This document shows, piece by piece, positions 26,701 to 38,324 of a stretch of DNA of 64,000 nucleotides. The translations under genes and the position numbers were made by a program. The stretch lies in NCBI RefSeq assembly GCF_963576615.1, contig NC_088711.1:12447869-12511868 (forward strand). The letters are read 5' to 3'. Below the pieces are notes generated by a model. That model saw only the letters and a program-made list of their open reading frames with translations. It was not told the DNA's origin and ran no database searches. This stretch comes from Watersipora subatra. Taxonomy: Eukaryota; Bryozoa; Gymnolaemata; Cheilostomatida; Watersiporidae. Position 1 is the first letter of the stretch. Every line of letters starts with the position of its first letter.

Positions 26701-29700
26701 AGCTGGCTCGTATCTCAAGTTTCTTGTATGTTGGAGCACTCGTAAGTTGAAGTATTACTGTATATTGTGGCGTTATGTTCAAATAGTCGGTCAACCCTCG
26801 CAGTATTTCCCATGGATTCCCGAACCATTACTCCCTCCTCTTGTACAAGACATTCACCAATGAAGTTGTTTATGTAAATTGATACCAGCTCCCACCTTCC
26901 AACCACTGTTCTCTGTTATACTCTTTTTAGTTTGGTTTAGAGGAGGAGATATGTGCTCTTATATTCATTGTGCTGTCTGTTATGTACACCGTGGCAACAG
27001 CAATTGTTGGAAAAGTCTTTGAAAAATGGGTATGTCAGCTCAATCCTATCCTAACATTGCCAAGAAACTATGTCAGTTTGTATGCAAACCTTGGGAGGCC
27101 TACAACATTGGTCTGTCGGCTTGAGAAATATCTACAACTATCAGCAGTTAGATTTGGTGTGAATGGCCCTTCATCATTGGAATTCATGCCTTGTTTTATC
27201 ATCTTGTTTTATTTTGTTCATGAGTTTTATCGTGACCCCCTAATTCACAGCTCACATTTTATGCTATGCTGTTATACCATTGCACGCACGTGTTCACAAG
27301 TCTGTGTCTATAGTAATCGTACCTGAACACAAAATTATTTAATTTTCAAGATTTTTCAGTTTATCATTGTTGAATTTAATTGATCTATTGAATTTACATA
27401 CAATCATTTCTATGAAACTTTAGTTGGATTAACCAAGCTAATATAAAGGAAAAACTACGATGTTGTACAAGAAAATGCTTTTAAGGTACTTTCAAATTGT
27501 CTATGCGGATCCCAGAAAAGTACTCGCTAAGAGATATATTTATCTACATCAGTATACATAATGGTTAATTTGTTAATTTCACAGTTGTCAGTTGTACAAT
27601 AGATAAAATAACAAGTGAATTATCCTTTCTTTAATAGAAACAACTCTCTTCAAGTACGTATTCCTTTAGTCAGATGCTGAAACTCTTAAACAAGTTGTAA
27701 CAGTTCGAAGTTATCACGGATAAGCATCGCCCTGTATTTTTTAAAACGTAACTTCTACTCAAATATTTTTGCATATAACAACTTAGTTGGCTAGCGATAT
27801 AAAATTGATATAAAATAGTATTTATTGATAGGAGTTTGTTTGTGATTAGCTACTTTGTCAGCTTTGCCTCGCTTGTTTAGTTATCTATCAAACTCAAATT
27901 TATTAGTTTTGTGTCTCGCACTCTTTGGAACAGGAATACTATAGTTGACTTGTTTAGCAAAGACCCGTCAATTAGATGATATGTATTATTACAGTTTGGG
28001 CTAGTCTCATTTGGTATGTATTCATCTATAGAAATGCTGGTGCATGTGTGTGACAGTGGAAGATCTGCAATAATGAACACACCCAGTTTTCACTTACCCC
28101 CTGTCTGGTTGTCCATTAACTCATAGCTGAACCAATAGTTGACGAGCTCAGTTTCAGTCCATCTCCAGTATTACACTTGAACGGAGATTAAATTCAGAAA
28201 CCGTTTCAGCTAGAATATGCTTTATGTAATCATTATGTAACGCTTCTGTGTTCCCTACTGGGTTGGTTAATATATCAAATGCTTTGTGTGGGAAAGGAAA
28301 TGGATCAGTATTTTTTCCTGCTGCCATCTAAACTATTCATCCTTCCTGTAACCATTCCATGTACAGTAAAGTCTCGCTAGGTAAGTTTGAATAGGTAGCT
28401 TTGTGATAGTTATAATCTTCTGTAACACTCACGCTAAGAGTTTATAGGCACTTCCTGCTCTTCCATTTTGCCTCATTTTCTCTGAGCTACACTGTTCATA
28501 ACTTACAAAGTATACCAAAAACTGCTTCTTCATCCATTACACCAATCCAGTCCTTTTAGCTTGCGATTTTATCCATTTTTATGTGAATAGTTAGTTCTTA
28601 CTCATCCCTATTGTAAGGTTACCTGATGTGGTACAAATAACTCAATGATTGCATCTGATGCTCTTAAGGAGCTCAGGTTTTGTCAGTGTATATTATGTCA
28701 GCTTCTGATTCAGTTGTAACACGCTGAAGCGAGCTATCGGCTTTCCTAGGAACTTCTGTTTTATGTTTTACGACTACGTACTGTAATAGGGCTATGCTTA
28801 CCAGTTTTGTTTTTAAAATTACAGAAGCAAGTTGACTCATTAAAGGTGTTGTTTCTGGGTCTGTTACTTGCTAGCTTGGCCTTCGCAATGCTCGGGCCAT
28901 CTCCCTTCATTCCAGGACTACCGAGGTAATTGCTAACATGGGTTTTTAGACTTCAGAGACATTGATTTAAATGCATTTGTAGAAACAAATGCAGGCCAAA
29001 CAGTGCATAAAATTAATTTTTTTATAATTTAACAAGCGTGTCCACTAGAAACCGAACTGCATTTTTGTAGCTTGTAGTTTGGTGGAGCTCAGTCTATGAT
29101 TAGCAAACATAAACTGCAAATACTGATCAATCTGGCATGCATATTTTCTGTAGTAGCAAGTTGTCAAGTAACTTCCATTTGTTGTTTTTTAATTTTGCAT
29201 GAGCTATTGATCATGTTATGTCATGATTGCCCAATTTCTAAGCATTTCAAAGTTGGTGAATTTGTAATATTCGTTAATAAGACATTTTATAATACGTACT
29301 AGAAGAAGAAAAAATATAGTATTTACATTTTTTAACTTATCTCAAAACACAAAACAGCCAATTTATAAAATTTGTTGTACAAGCTTTTGTCAATTATTGC
29401 ATAGGTAGGTGTAACAAACCAAGGAAGGCAAATCACGATGTAGTTTTACAAGAAAATGCAAAGTGATTATTGTTTTTAAAAATGGCACAAACATGTCAGG
29501 ACTTTGTGAAGACAATTTTTACATGGTATATTGAGGAATTATCTTATCACTACAGTTAGTGTTCTCGAGAACTCAGTATTAAAACCCCTAATGAGTATTT
29601 TGCCAAGTTAGTCACAGGAAATATTTATAGACTTCAGGTTAGTCAGCCAGCGCTGTCTCTGTACAGTTCTAACTCAATCCGCTGTCTTCGTACAGTTCTA

Positions 29701-32700
29701 ACTCAATCCTATGATACTTTATACTAGAGTTGCGGTAACCAATGAGAAGCTTCTGATTTCACAACAGTTGATAGAAATAGTTAAAGTGATGAAAGTGTAA
29801 CAGCTTGCAGCTGAACGTCTCGAGTCAAACTCAATTGGTTCAGTCATGCTGAAGCTCACCTCTGATTGGACAATATATTAGCAAATGATAGATTTAATCA
29901 TGATTCATAAGATAGGTAATAGCTGAACCAACATTAATTTTCTGTGCGCGATTCTACTCCGTATGGTCGGTATTTATAACTTCACTGGCTTCACCGAGAT
30001 ATACTCACATCGACAGCTTCAGTTCAGTTGGTGTGTGGATATTCTTTTATGCTTCATTCCTGTTCTCTGTGGACAAGAACTTATTACACATGTTTTTGTA
30101 CTTTGTAGACCGCTGTGGGTTTTGCTAATCTGCCTGGGTGTGTTGGGAGCCGCATTTGGTGCCCTTGTGGTTCCTTGCCTCAATCTGCTACTCTCTCCTG
30201 AATCTGGACCGTGAGTATTGGAGTTACTCTACTATTTCCGAGACAAGGCTTCGCCTTCACAAGCCGCTTCTCAAACCTATATACAGTAGACGCTCCTATA
30301 ACGGATACCTTCTATAACGTAAATTCCAGATAACGTAAAAAGTTTATGTGAAGTTTTTGCCTCGTACTACGTAAAAAATCCATATGAATTTTCAAACTCG
30401 ATTTGCAATATAGCGTTATATCTATTATATATATAACTTCCATGACATTCTCGTTTGTCGTGATAGGTCGTCAGATGTGTCGACGAAACAGATACATGTG
30501 ATGGGTAGCTGCGCGGTTGTTCATAAATACTTAAAGGCGATCGATTGGTGCAGGTGTTTTAGTGTTGGTTCACCAATCTCAATGTCACGAGTTATAGTAT
30601 CGTCGAAAGTTCTCTTTTATCCTAACCTTGACCCCTGGGTACAGATAAATGATGAACAGTTATTACCTCTTTTTTATAGTAAAAATATTCGATTGTTTTG
30701 CTTTATTGTAGACGTATAAAATATTGGTTATTAGTTTTATTTTGCAGAATAGACTCTGCTGTTTAGAAAAAACCAGCAAGTTGTTAAAAATGATCATTGA
30801 ATATGCGCTCCCCATCAACTTATTGTAAAATTACCGCAATCATGGTCTATAAAACCAGTGCGATTGATGATAAAAAGGAGAAAAATTGTCGAGGCAAACC
30901 AGTAATACTGCAGTTACGGTACAGCCTACAAATTAAAAAATTTGAGTCAAATTATACCTTTTTGTAGCGCCACAGAGGTGAGTTTTGAAAACTTTTGGAA
31001 TGGTATGGGCAATTTACATGTATTTTACTGTTCTTATAATGTAAAATCCCTATAACGTGAACATTCTTGGAAAGGATTATTTACCTTGTAGGAGCACCTA
31101 CTGTATAGTTGAGTAAAAGACTTGCTCTTGGGTTGTGTTCGCTACTCGCAGGTAGAATGCATACGGCATTCGCATTCCAATCAGAATTACCCCACAATGA
31201 ATAAGAATCATCATAGTTTTTGAGATGACTTATACACATGAGGTTATGCAATAAGCAACTCGGCTTTGTCTCATTGGCCGTAGGTAGGCGTATGCCTCTC
31301 AATGAATTGTTAAAAACTGCAGCTTGAGATCGTCTTAAATAGCTTGAGTTAGTAGGCTGCGATATGGATATGACTGTTTGTCATATCCATGTTTCTATTG
31401 GATTTGTCTTCTTGTTTTCCTCTAATTGTAAACGCAATGACTGTGTTGGTTGCGTACTGTCAATGGTGCTGCGGAGAGTATAACTCGGAGTTGGTCATTA
31501 CGAATAGGCCACAATGGTTGCACAACATACAGCCTGTGTCAATTATAGACATTTCTCACCTATGCGTCTCTGTGGCGCACATCGGCAATACAAAAGCCCC
31601 ATAAAGGCATTATATTCTTGTGCAACGTTGTCTGTATTTTATTAATATTGTCACGGTGTACCAAGACTAAAGTTTTATAGCAATTAACCAATCAAATTCA
31701 AATATGATAAGCAGGTGAACCTCTATCTAGATTGGAGATACTAAACTTCATGAAGAAGACAGCCAAGTGTAAAGTACTATGACCCAATGGAAAGTTGTTT
31801 GAACAATACAATTTGTATAGTATGTTACACTTGCCAATTGCCAAACTTTATTTTCAATAACATTATAAAACTTTAAAATTCATAAAAAAGCCAATCGAGA
31901 TCAACATGAACAAAAGTTTAATGTAAAGCTCCTATGTAATGTAAAGACAATCATACAAAACATAAGGCAGTATTTACTACAGTTCATAGATATAGCGCCT
32001 AGAGGTGGAACGAGACAGGTTTTTTAAGCTCGAGACGAGACTCGAGACACTATCTTGTAAAAATTCGAGACTCGAGACACGAGACAGTAAAATAATGAGC
32101 ATTTGGTGATGATTTCACTACACAAGTACTAGCTACTTGGTATATATAAAATTAATAAAACTCTTTTTAAATTGAATTTTCACCTAGTGTAAACGATTTA
32201 AATACAACATTTTAATAGTGATATGCATGTAGTTTTTGTAAACAAAAGTGACACAAACAGCTCTAAAATACCGAAGTTATATATTCTAAGAATTTTGAGC
32301 TTGATTGATCATAATTATTATAAACATATTGCTTTGTACATGTATATTTTTACCATCTATTGAATAGTTCTTACTTTTTAATGTAATGTGTAATGAAACC
32401 GATAGCCGTCGCTCTACAAAGAAATACCGCAACTAAAAGAACACACGATAACACTTTCATTCTTATCGTTTCATTAATGTTAAGTTTTGTTTGTGTATTA
32501 GCTGTAGTATGTGAATTATATTTAAATTGTACTCATGAAATTATATTAATTACTGTATACATGCGCATGTATATTCTTATATTGAGCTAACAAAACGTCA
32601 TTGTTAACCGAACACGGACTATGGTCGACACGGCCTTTCGTTCGTTTCTCCCTGTCCGGGCAAGTTTTACCCGCGATTGGTAGTATATACCCACGTAAAA

Positions 32701-35527
32701 GAGGCCCGAATTTTATGAAGGGCGGTTGGTGTTTAGACACGATACGATAAAATACAGAGATTTTACCCGCAAAAGTCTAATTTATTAAATTGGATTATCC
32801 GAAGAGTAATTAGATACGACCCGGTATCTGTTTTAAGGACACAGAACCGAACTAAAAAATAACAGGGCCGATGTCCGGACTACATGATTAGACTCAGTGG
32901 CCAACATAATCAGTAGCAACAGGTAGTAACGGACCGGGTATAACTTTAAAGGCAGTTGCCCGCAATCCATTACAATATATGAAGTTGTTGCTACCGCAAG
33001 AAGCCATGTTTTAACAACCGTGCGCAGGCGCTTTAGTTCTATTTCCTGTCTCGAGTTTGGCAATAGTTAAGTCGAGACCGAGACGAGACAGGTCGATACT
33101 CGAGACGTCTCGTGTCTCGTTCCACCTCTAAATTAGCGCCGATAAATTTGTAAATACTGTAGGCTACTTAAGCATCTATAAGTGGTGTTATCAGCAATAA
33201 CCAAGAGAAGACAAATTCAAGTGCATTTTAGTAGGCAATGTCATAACCTATCTTTCTCTTGATGTTTTAGGAAGTGTCAAAGAACCATAAATGTTGCTCA
33301 TTCTGTTTATTAATTGCATTGCAGAGAGTCTCTGAATGATGCCTCAAAGGCAGTGATAATGGGTATCTGGAACAGCGCGTTTTCTTTAGGGTGGGTAACT
33401 TTTGTAAGCTAAGTAGAAGTTAATGAGTATTTGTATTACTTTTAGCTTTTCATATTAGTTGTATAATCTCAACGCTATCATCAATCATGCTGAATGTACT
33501 TTGTACAGTAATTACAATACTGTTGATGTGAAATATTATGAAACATAATATTATTGGAGTTAAATAAGCGGCTTTATGAGAGATATTACTATATCAGCTA
33601 AAATCTTTACTTATTATGTTCATGTGCAGAGTGAATTCATCATTTGTCTAGACATTTGTGCGATTGAGTTTTGAATGTTTTGCTGGTATTCACTACTTAT
33701 TACTAATCTTTACTTATTATGTTCATGTGCAGAGTGAATTCATCATTTGTCTAGACATTTGTGCGATTGAGTTTTGAATGTTTTGCTGGTATTCACTACT
33801 TTCTGATTTTCATAAAGCACTCGCTGTACTAGCTGATTGTTGTAAAGCTCTAACTCCTCTCTACTAGCTGATTGTTATAAAGCTCTAACTCCTCTATACT
33901 AGCTGATTGTTACAAAGCTCTAACTCCTCTCTACTAGCTGATTGTTATAAAGCTCTAACTCCTCTCTACTAGCTGATTGTTATAAAGCTCTAGCTCCTCT
34001 CTACTAGCTGATTGTTATAAAGCTCTAACTCCTCTCTACTAGCTGATTGTTATAAAGCTCTAACTTGCACGTTCTCAGTTTTTGTTTGATTAACTGTTTT
34101 ATTCCTTATGAGTATGTTTATATAATATATTTGCTTTTATTATACGGTGCAATCGATTATGAAATAGACTCAGATATCCTACGTATAACTACACTGACTG
34201 CAATTCAGGCTATGGTCTCATTTAGCAACACACTGATTTCTTCTTTTACATGCTCACAATCCGATTGTCATGGTCAGCTACGTACTGTTTTATTATATTT
34301 TTGTATGTGTCTGCTTCGTCACGCTATAGGCCAGGGGTCATCAACTCGCGGCTCCGGAGCCTTATGCGGCTCTTTCATTCCCTCCCTCCGGCTCCCTCTG
34401 ACTTTGGATTTTTTCCTTTTACCATATGCTGAGTAATTCATAAAAACATGGAAGTTTTATCACTAGATTTTGGAATATAATTTAAAAAACAGTAATTATG
34501 GTGATAAATCAAACATCTTTGCTTATTATGCGTCATTATTTATGCGCCAATAAAACCCCCAAAATTACACCAGCTGGCACGGCACTCTTTGATTTATTCT
34601 CGGAACTGATGTATTTCTCGGAACTCAGCTAATTTGAGCAAAAATCGCTGCATGAATGAAATTTGCTCTAGCTAGAATTTAAGTTCGGGGTTTCTTAAAA
34701 GAAGGACTGAGTTAAACATGAAATTGTGATTTTTCTTGAAAGTAACCTTATAAACAATGTAATATTTTCACGTTACGATCAAGTTATTATTAGCTATTTT
34801 ATTGTTTTTTGCAAAAATGTAATTTTGTTTTCTCAGTTGTTAAATCATTATACATACCACACCTTTTCGTTTTATGGTGTAAACATGGTATAAAAGCATT
34901 GAATGCTAAATGAAAACGTTACATGTAGTATTTATGTATTTTTCAATTTAAAATATCAAAGGGGGTTGGTGGCTCCCACTGCGTTCATTCTTGCGGAAAA
35001 CGAGTCCAAATGGCTCTTTGAGTGGAAAAGGTCGCAGACCCCTGCTATAGGCTCACGCGTTTGACAGCAACACACTGCATTCTAATTCATACACAATGGA
35101 CCATGGTCTATTCTGCGATAAATATCCTGTATATCATGGGTTGCCAGATGCGTGTGTGTGTAGGTTATTACCCCGTTATAAGTAAGATGTTTTTGTCAAA
35201 TGTTCAAATACCAATACGCTGCTGCCAATACGCTGCTGCCAAGAGTTTGCTTATGAAACTATGGCTCTTTTTTTGCTAGCTGTAGCTAAAGCGATGCATG
35301 TAAATCACTATATTCTGTACTATTACAGTGACCTAACTGGGCCCATTATCTCGGGCACTGTGGCAGAGTATAGTGGATTTGGATGGGCAATGACAGCGTG
35401 TTCGCTGACTAGCTTAACCATTGCTGTTGTCGTAGTCATTTTTAAGATGTATCGCCGGCGTCAGAGGTCACCCGATCTCAAGGGGCCTGATGAGGAACGC
35501 AGGTCACTATTAGCTACAAACAGTTAG
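17743..35527 (+). CDS. SLC18B1: SLC18B1-like vesicular polyamine transporter (MFS), complete, 11 coding exons
   Basis: The product is a 12-TM major facilitator ortholog of SLC18B1/VPAT, a proton-coupled polyamine transporter of secretory vesicles. Coding exons: 17743-17892, 19938-20033, 20365-20610, 22102-22170, 22396-22480, 24610-24761, 26931-27029, 28825-28925, 30109-30210, 33325-33390 and 35329-35527 (TAG). All junctions are AG/GT and phases join without a break, giving 1365 nt and 454 aa, close to the ~456 aa of the human protein. Collinear matches include TPAPFLPKL (human GPFFPKE), ETAIGLGVMAGPALG (ETFSGLGLILGPPVG), MWTSLDPVLEPEL, ALVVPCLNLLLS and GPIISGTVAEYSGFGW. The tail EERRSLL fits an [D/E]xxxLL dileucine sorting motif, matching EERTTLL in human. 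The start ATG at 17743 follows a Kozak-like A at -3. Introns are long and TE-filled. Confidence 0.95.
17931..18903. repeat. 42-bp minisatellite in SLC18B1 intron 1, split into two blocks
   Basis: The unit contains TATCTTGTACATGTAAGGG and TTATTGCTTACCTTTG. About 2.3 units lie at 17931-18025 and about 8.4 at 18551-18903. The copies are almost identical, differing at a C/T and an A/C site. The 42-bp period is divisible by three, so long spurious ORFs run through it on both strands. The interval between blocks is the fold-back described separately. Confidence 0.92.
18026..18550. repeat. Composite fold-back element between the two minisatellite blocks
   Basis: The outer inverted arms are 18181-18302 and 18418-18540 (roughly 85-90% identical when one is inverted). 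They are separated by about 115 bp. To the left sit a second, smaller inverted pair (about 18030-18049 with 18090-18110) and a perfect 22-bp palindrome at 18111-18132. The GC content and CpG density exceed the surrounding sequence. The segment looks inserted into the tandem array. It has no coding capacity of its own. Confidence 0.75.
19139..19455. repeat. 21-bp minisatellite in SLC18B1 intron 1
   Basis: About 15 imperfect copies of a 21-bp unit built on ATGGCAGTCAGTGCTTGTCAA. There are no unique spacers, so it is not CRISPR-like. The period is divisible by three, which explains the 70-130 codon ORFs in it. Confidence 0.9.
20817..21476. mobile_element. Probable TIR element in SLC18B1 intron 3
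   Basis: The right end read inverted starts CAGTACACCTCTACTTACGA. The left end contains GTGGAACCTCCATTAATGAA. These are similar in layout to mariner-type ends, but the pairing is imperfect and the exact boundaries and target duplicate are uncertain. No transposase ORF is visible. Confidence 0.4.
22557..23340 (+). mobile_element. Non-autonomous Helitron, copy 1
   Basis: It begins A|TCTATATA and ends CTAG|T, the Helitron pattern of insertion between A and T without target duplication. About 8 bases before the terminal CTAG is a short hairpin (CTCGG-GCAACG-TCGGG, with wobble pairs). The sequence matches the copy at 42182-43587 over nearly its whole length, so both ends are supported by comparison. 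It lies in SLC18B1 intron 5 in the same direction as the gene. No Rep/helicase is encoded. Confidence 0.8.
24008..24425. mobile_element. 418-bp MITE-like element with 20-bp-class TIRs
   Basis: The left end is CACTATGTTTCCATGACACG. The right end inverted is CACTATGTTTCCATGACGCG, and similarity continues further in. AACATT occurs on both sides but with a 3-base offset, so the target duplication is unresolved. No ORF of interest. It lies in SLC18B1 intron 5. Confidence 0.7.
25088..25200 (-). repeat. tRNA-derived SINE-like sequence
   Basis: Read on the - strand, it carries TAGCTCGATTGGTTAGTGCG, a good tRNA A-box region, followed about 50-60 bases later by GGTTCTGAGATCAAATC, a weak B box. A full cloverleaf cannot be drawn because of an insertion-like middle. 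A related fragment (GGATCCCAGAAAAGTACTCG) lies near 27510. I read it as a SINE or tRNA pseudogene rather than a functional tRNA. Confidence 0.45.
25506..26760 (-). mobile_element. pogo/Tigger-like element, decayed
   Basis: The ends CAGTCATACTTCAACTTACA and, inverted, CAGTAATACTTCAACTTACG are flanked by TA (25504-25505 and 26761-26762), as expected for Tc1/mariner-pogo elements. The - strand carries remnants of a CENP-B-type transposase. At 1255 bp it is too short for an intact DDE domain. Confidence 0.85.
25981..26615 (-). pseudogene. Remnant of pogo/Tigger transposase (CENP-B-type HTH domains)
   Basis: The first piece (26615-26322) contains KRKLIKKY and ELAQQYDRNTSTI, typical of the N-terminal HTH of CENP-B/Tigger transposases. 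The second piece (26265-25981) contains WIKDKQLAGDSITETTL, typical of the Tc5-type HTH that follows. The two lie in different frames with stops between them. No DDE catalytic domain is present. Confidence 0.75.
30284..31103. mobile_element. Tc1/pogo-type MITE family member, copy 1
   Basis: The ends are CAGTAGACGCTCCTATAACG and, inverted, CAGTAGGTGCTCCTACAAGG. TA is duplicated at 30282-30283 and 31104-31105. The body matches a second copy that starts at 63204 and runs off the window. No transposase is visible, so it is non-autonomous. It lies in SLC18B1 intron 9. Confidence 0.85.
31364..31390. repeat. Tight perfect hairpin, 11-bp arms, 5-nt loop
   Basis: 31364-31374 and 31380-31390 are perfect inverted copies (ATGGATATGAC). 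It belongs to the tight-hairpin class. Confidence 0.7.
32000..33130. mobile_element. hAT-like element, non-autonomous or decayed
   Basis: The left end TAGAGGTGGAACGAGAC is the exact inverse of the right end. Subterminal CGAGAC repeats are abundant on both sides. Ends of the form (C/T)A(G/A)NG are usual for hAT. TAGCGCC occurs next to both ends but with a 3-base offset on the right, so an 8-bp duplication is only suggested. A 76-codon - strand ORF (32833-33063) is not a recognisable transposase. Confidence 0.75.
33602..33801. repeat. 97-bp perfect tandem duplication
   Basis: 33602-33698 is repeated without a mismatch at 33705-33801, with 6 bases between. It is a very recent duplication in SLC18B1 intron 10, or an assembly artefact. 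Confidence 0.9.
33828..34065. repeat. 35-bp minisatellite
   Basis: About 6.8 near-identical copies of a 35-bp unit beginning ACTAGCTGATTGTTATAAAG, all in SLC18B1 intron 10. Confidence 0.92.
34332..35044. mobile_element. Non-autonomous hAT transposon with perfect 8-bp target duplication
   Basis: It starts CAGGGGTCATCAACTCG and ends, inverted, CAGGGGTCTGCGACC. CTATAGGC is duplicated exactly at 34324-34331 and 35045-35052. Subterminal GGCTC/GAGCC motifs near both ends are typical of widespread animal hAT MITEs. It is 713 bp and has no transposase. Confidence 0.92.
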
Positions 35528-35789
35528 ATTTACCCTGTAAATAGTCGATAAGCATTGTCTGTTGTAACCATTTTGGTGCTGTTTTCATGTATCTACACGC
35601 TTTTCCTAGAGTTGTCTACGTGAAAAGATTCTACAAATTTGCCAGTATAGTGTTATGTGTAACTTAGTATGTGGAGCTTTTTTGATTCAATAGAATAACT
35701 TATTGGCTTTTGTGATTTTATACTGATGTAAATTATTGACCGGTGCTTCCCTACATGCTAACAAAATTGTTATACAACTAATTTTTCAT

Positions 35790-35795
35790 AATAAA
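35790..35795 (+). terminator. Poly(A) signal candidate for SLC18B1
   Basis: AATAAA lies about 260 bases after the SLC18B1 stop codon. It is the first canonical hexamer I see downstream. Confidence 0.6.
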
Positions 35796-36353
35796 ATCAT
35801 GAGATTCACATTTCAACATTTTGCAGTAATATTTTTGTAGAAACTGTAAACGAGTGGGAATGCATAGACTTATGGTTCAAAATATACTTTTCATGTCTAT
35901 TTAACCATGTTCACTTGGTAGTTTAAGTAGTCCATTGAAACATGAGCGATAAGTCATTGTGCATATGGCTATTCATCTGTTCCGCTGCCAAAGAGTGATT
36001 GCAATACCGCTGTCACTAACAGGTTATACATTTAGTTTCAATACAGTTTCCAGTCGTAATCAGTATTGATTGAAGCGTAATACTGCCGATCTGTTCTTAA
36101 CAATATGCATGGTTTGTTAGTTTGTTTCAACAAAAACCAAATGCCGATGTTCTTAGCCATGATAAGTCTAGCGAATCCACTACTACTGGCATTCGAGAAT
36201 ATTATTTCATGTCATTATTTATATAGGTAGACATGATTCACCAAACGTTTTACCTTTTGTATGTACCGTTTAACCCAAAAACTGTAAACCCGTATTTAGA
36301 GATCTCTAGTACAACTGCCTATTACATATAAGCCATGGTGCATAGCAACCACG

Positions 36354-36581
36354 GTGCCGTACTGTGTACAGTGTTCCAAAAGCCTGATCGTCGTTTTGTT
36401 GTGTATGCTGCCCTCAGTGCAGCGTTCAACTTTCAGCACGAGATTCAGTCATGGTCAGGATCGTAAGCTACACAAGCACTTCAAAGTGCTTTGCAGTGTG
36501 TGTCAAAGTGAGAAAACCTTTGCAAAGCATGTCTCCGCAGAGGCTTTGCCGGATGTCTCTGACAAACAGTGCCACCAGTGA
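36354..36581 (+). pseudogene. Degenerate relative of the C2H2 gene at 38325
   Basis: The frame carries HGQDRKLHKHFKVLCSVC and FAKHVSAEA. These align with RDLQRHARVHRHRCSSC and LHAHVSAEH of the intact protein at 38325, with deletions that remove the ligand spacing. No complete finger remains. The GC-richer base composition is shared by both loci. I infer an old tandem or dispersed duplicate; the alternative is convergence of a short degenerate stretch. Confidence 0.4.
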
Positions 36582-37102
36582 CGTGACAATCGCCCTTGTC
36601 AATGTCGTCCTCTCCGTCAAGTTGAAGAATGTCACAGCAGATGCTTTCCGTCTCTGCGGCTGCCAAAATGGCAGCCTGTAGAAACTCGTAGACCTGAGAG
36701 AGAGCCGATCGTAGTCTCTGTTGCTATTTGGCTGATGACTCCGACACGAAAGTTGATGTTCTCCCAACAACCATTTTCACGGGCCACCACTGTTTACAGA
36801 GTCCAGCTTTTTTGGCTATTGCCATTCACTTCTCACCTTCCAATCATACTTTGCTAGGTCTGCTATCAGACAAGTTTTACTAAAATAGCAGATGCTTTTT
36901 TATATTCATAAAAGCAAAGTCAATTATTATTTTCATCACAGAAATTTGATCTGTCAAAACATTAGGAGAAGCAAAAATAAATTACTTCTTTCACAGTTTA
37001 ATACTTAGTTCATAACGTATTTGAAAACTTGAAGTAAATTCTGGTCGTTGAGGATAGCCAACTCCCAACTCAAGAGCGAGTTCACGCAAACTCAATGAGT
37101 TG

Positions 37103-37626
37103 ATGAACAGACTCGTGGGCGAGCCGATAAACAGACTCGTGGGCGAGCCGATAAACAGACTCGTGGGTGAGCCGATAAACAGACTCGATGGCGAGCCGAT
37201 AAACAGACTCGATGGTGAGCCGATAAACAGACTCAATGGCGAGCCGATAAACAGACTCGTGGGTGAGCCGATAAACAGACTCGTGGGTGAGCCGATAAAC
37301 AGACTCGATGGCGAGCCGATAAACAGACTCGGGGGTGAGCCGATAAACAGACTCGTGTGTGAGCCGATAAACAGACTCGAGGGCGAGCCGATAAACAGAC
37401 TCGATGGTGAGCCGATAAGCAGACTCGATGGGGGAGCCGATAAACAGACTCGGGAGTGAGCCGATAAACAGACTCGAGGGTGAGCCGATAAACAGACTCG
37501 GTGGTGAGCCGATAAACAGACTCGATGGCGAGCCGATAAACAGACTCATGGGTGAGCCGATAAACAGACTCGGGAGTGAGCCGATAAACAGACTCGGTGG
37601 TGAGCCGATAAACAGACTCGATGGTG
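37103..37626. repeat. 24-bp minisatellite, ~22 copies
   Basis: The unit is CAGACTCGTGGGCGAGCCGA plus TAAA, with variation confined mainly to four bases after ACTCG. One copy near 37430 has an extra G. The period is divisible by three, so spurious ORFs with 8-residue repeats (GEPINRLV on +, ESVYRLTH on -) run through it. It is markedly GC-richer than its surroundings. Confidence 0.93.
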
Positions 37627-38276
37627 ACTTCTCTCAACTGTTACACCCTAGCAAGCCAAGCGCAATAATTCTTGATGTTCGGTCAATAGCATTTATAGTG
37701 AAAGCAGCTATGATACGCTGGCTAATATCACAATGCTAAAGGCAGAACCAGTGACAAGAATTTTACACCCTATTTTCTTTTGAAAATCAAACAGAGCTTA
37801 TTATAAAGAACGCAGTATCTTTATTGGTGTTATATCTCTCAGTACCAGGCAGTAACACACCAGCAATGAAAAAACTGACAGGTTATATAGCAATTCCAAG
37901 AAAAAATCTACAGTTGATTGGCTGCACAGTAATTAGGTCAACCAATTCCACAATAACATATTTCGAATACAAAAACGATAACATTTGTCCCTAACTAATC
38001 ACGCAATACGAGTATTAATAATTTTTAATGTTTGTATAGTAATATACAAATCTTAGAACAATATGGTAATAAATGATTAACATAAAAAAATTGCTAGTAT
38101 AACCCATACATATACACTACATTGGACAAGTGTTAAGCGTGCGCCTTATGAATGACTATTCAAATTTGTCTGAATTGCAACGAACATAATATAGATCCAT
38201 TAAGTCAGCAATTTGAAGCTGCCGGATTATAGGCTTAGAAAAGACGTCATCAACTCTCTTACGCATGCTGACTATC

Positions 38277-38284
38277 TATAAATA
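38277..38284 (+). promoter_or_regulatory. TATA box candidate for the C2H2 gene
   Basis: TATAAATA lies 41 bases upstream of the proposed ATG at 38325, which would give a very short 5' leader of about 10-20 bases. Its presence argues against the upstream in-frame ATG at 38265. Confidence 0.4.
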
Positions 38285-38324
38285 CGGGTACACACTGATT
38301 TACAGTTCATTCGCTTTTACAAGC

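Noticed and set aside
34065..34436. 123-codon ORF
   Set aside because: It runs from minisatellite sequence into a hAT MITE end and has no coding features.
37082..37637. Overlapping 100-155 codon ORFs on both strands
   Set aside because: They are produced by the 24-bp minisatellite, whose period is a multiple of three. No start or splice context.
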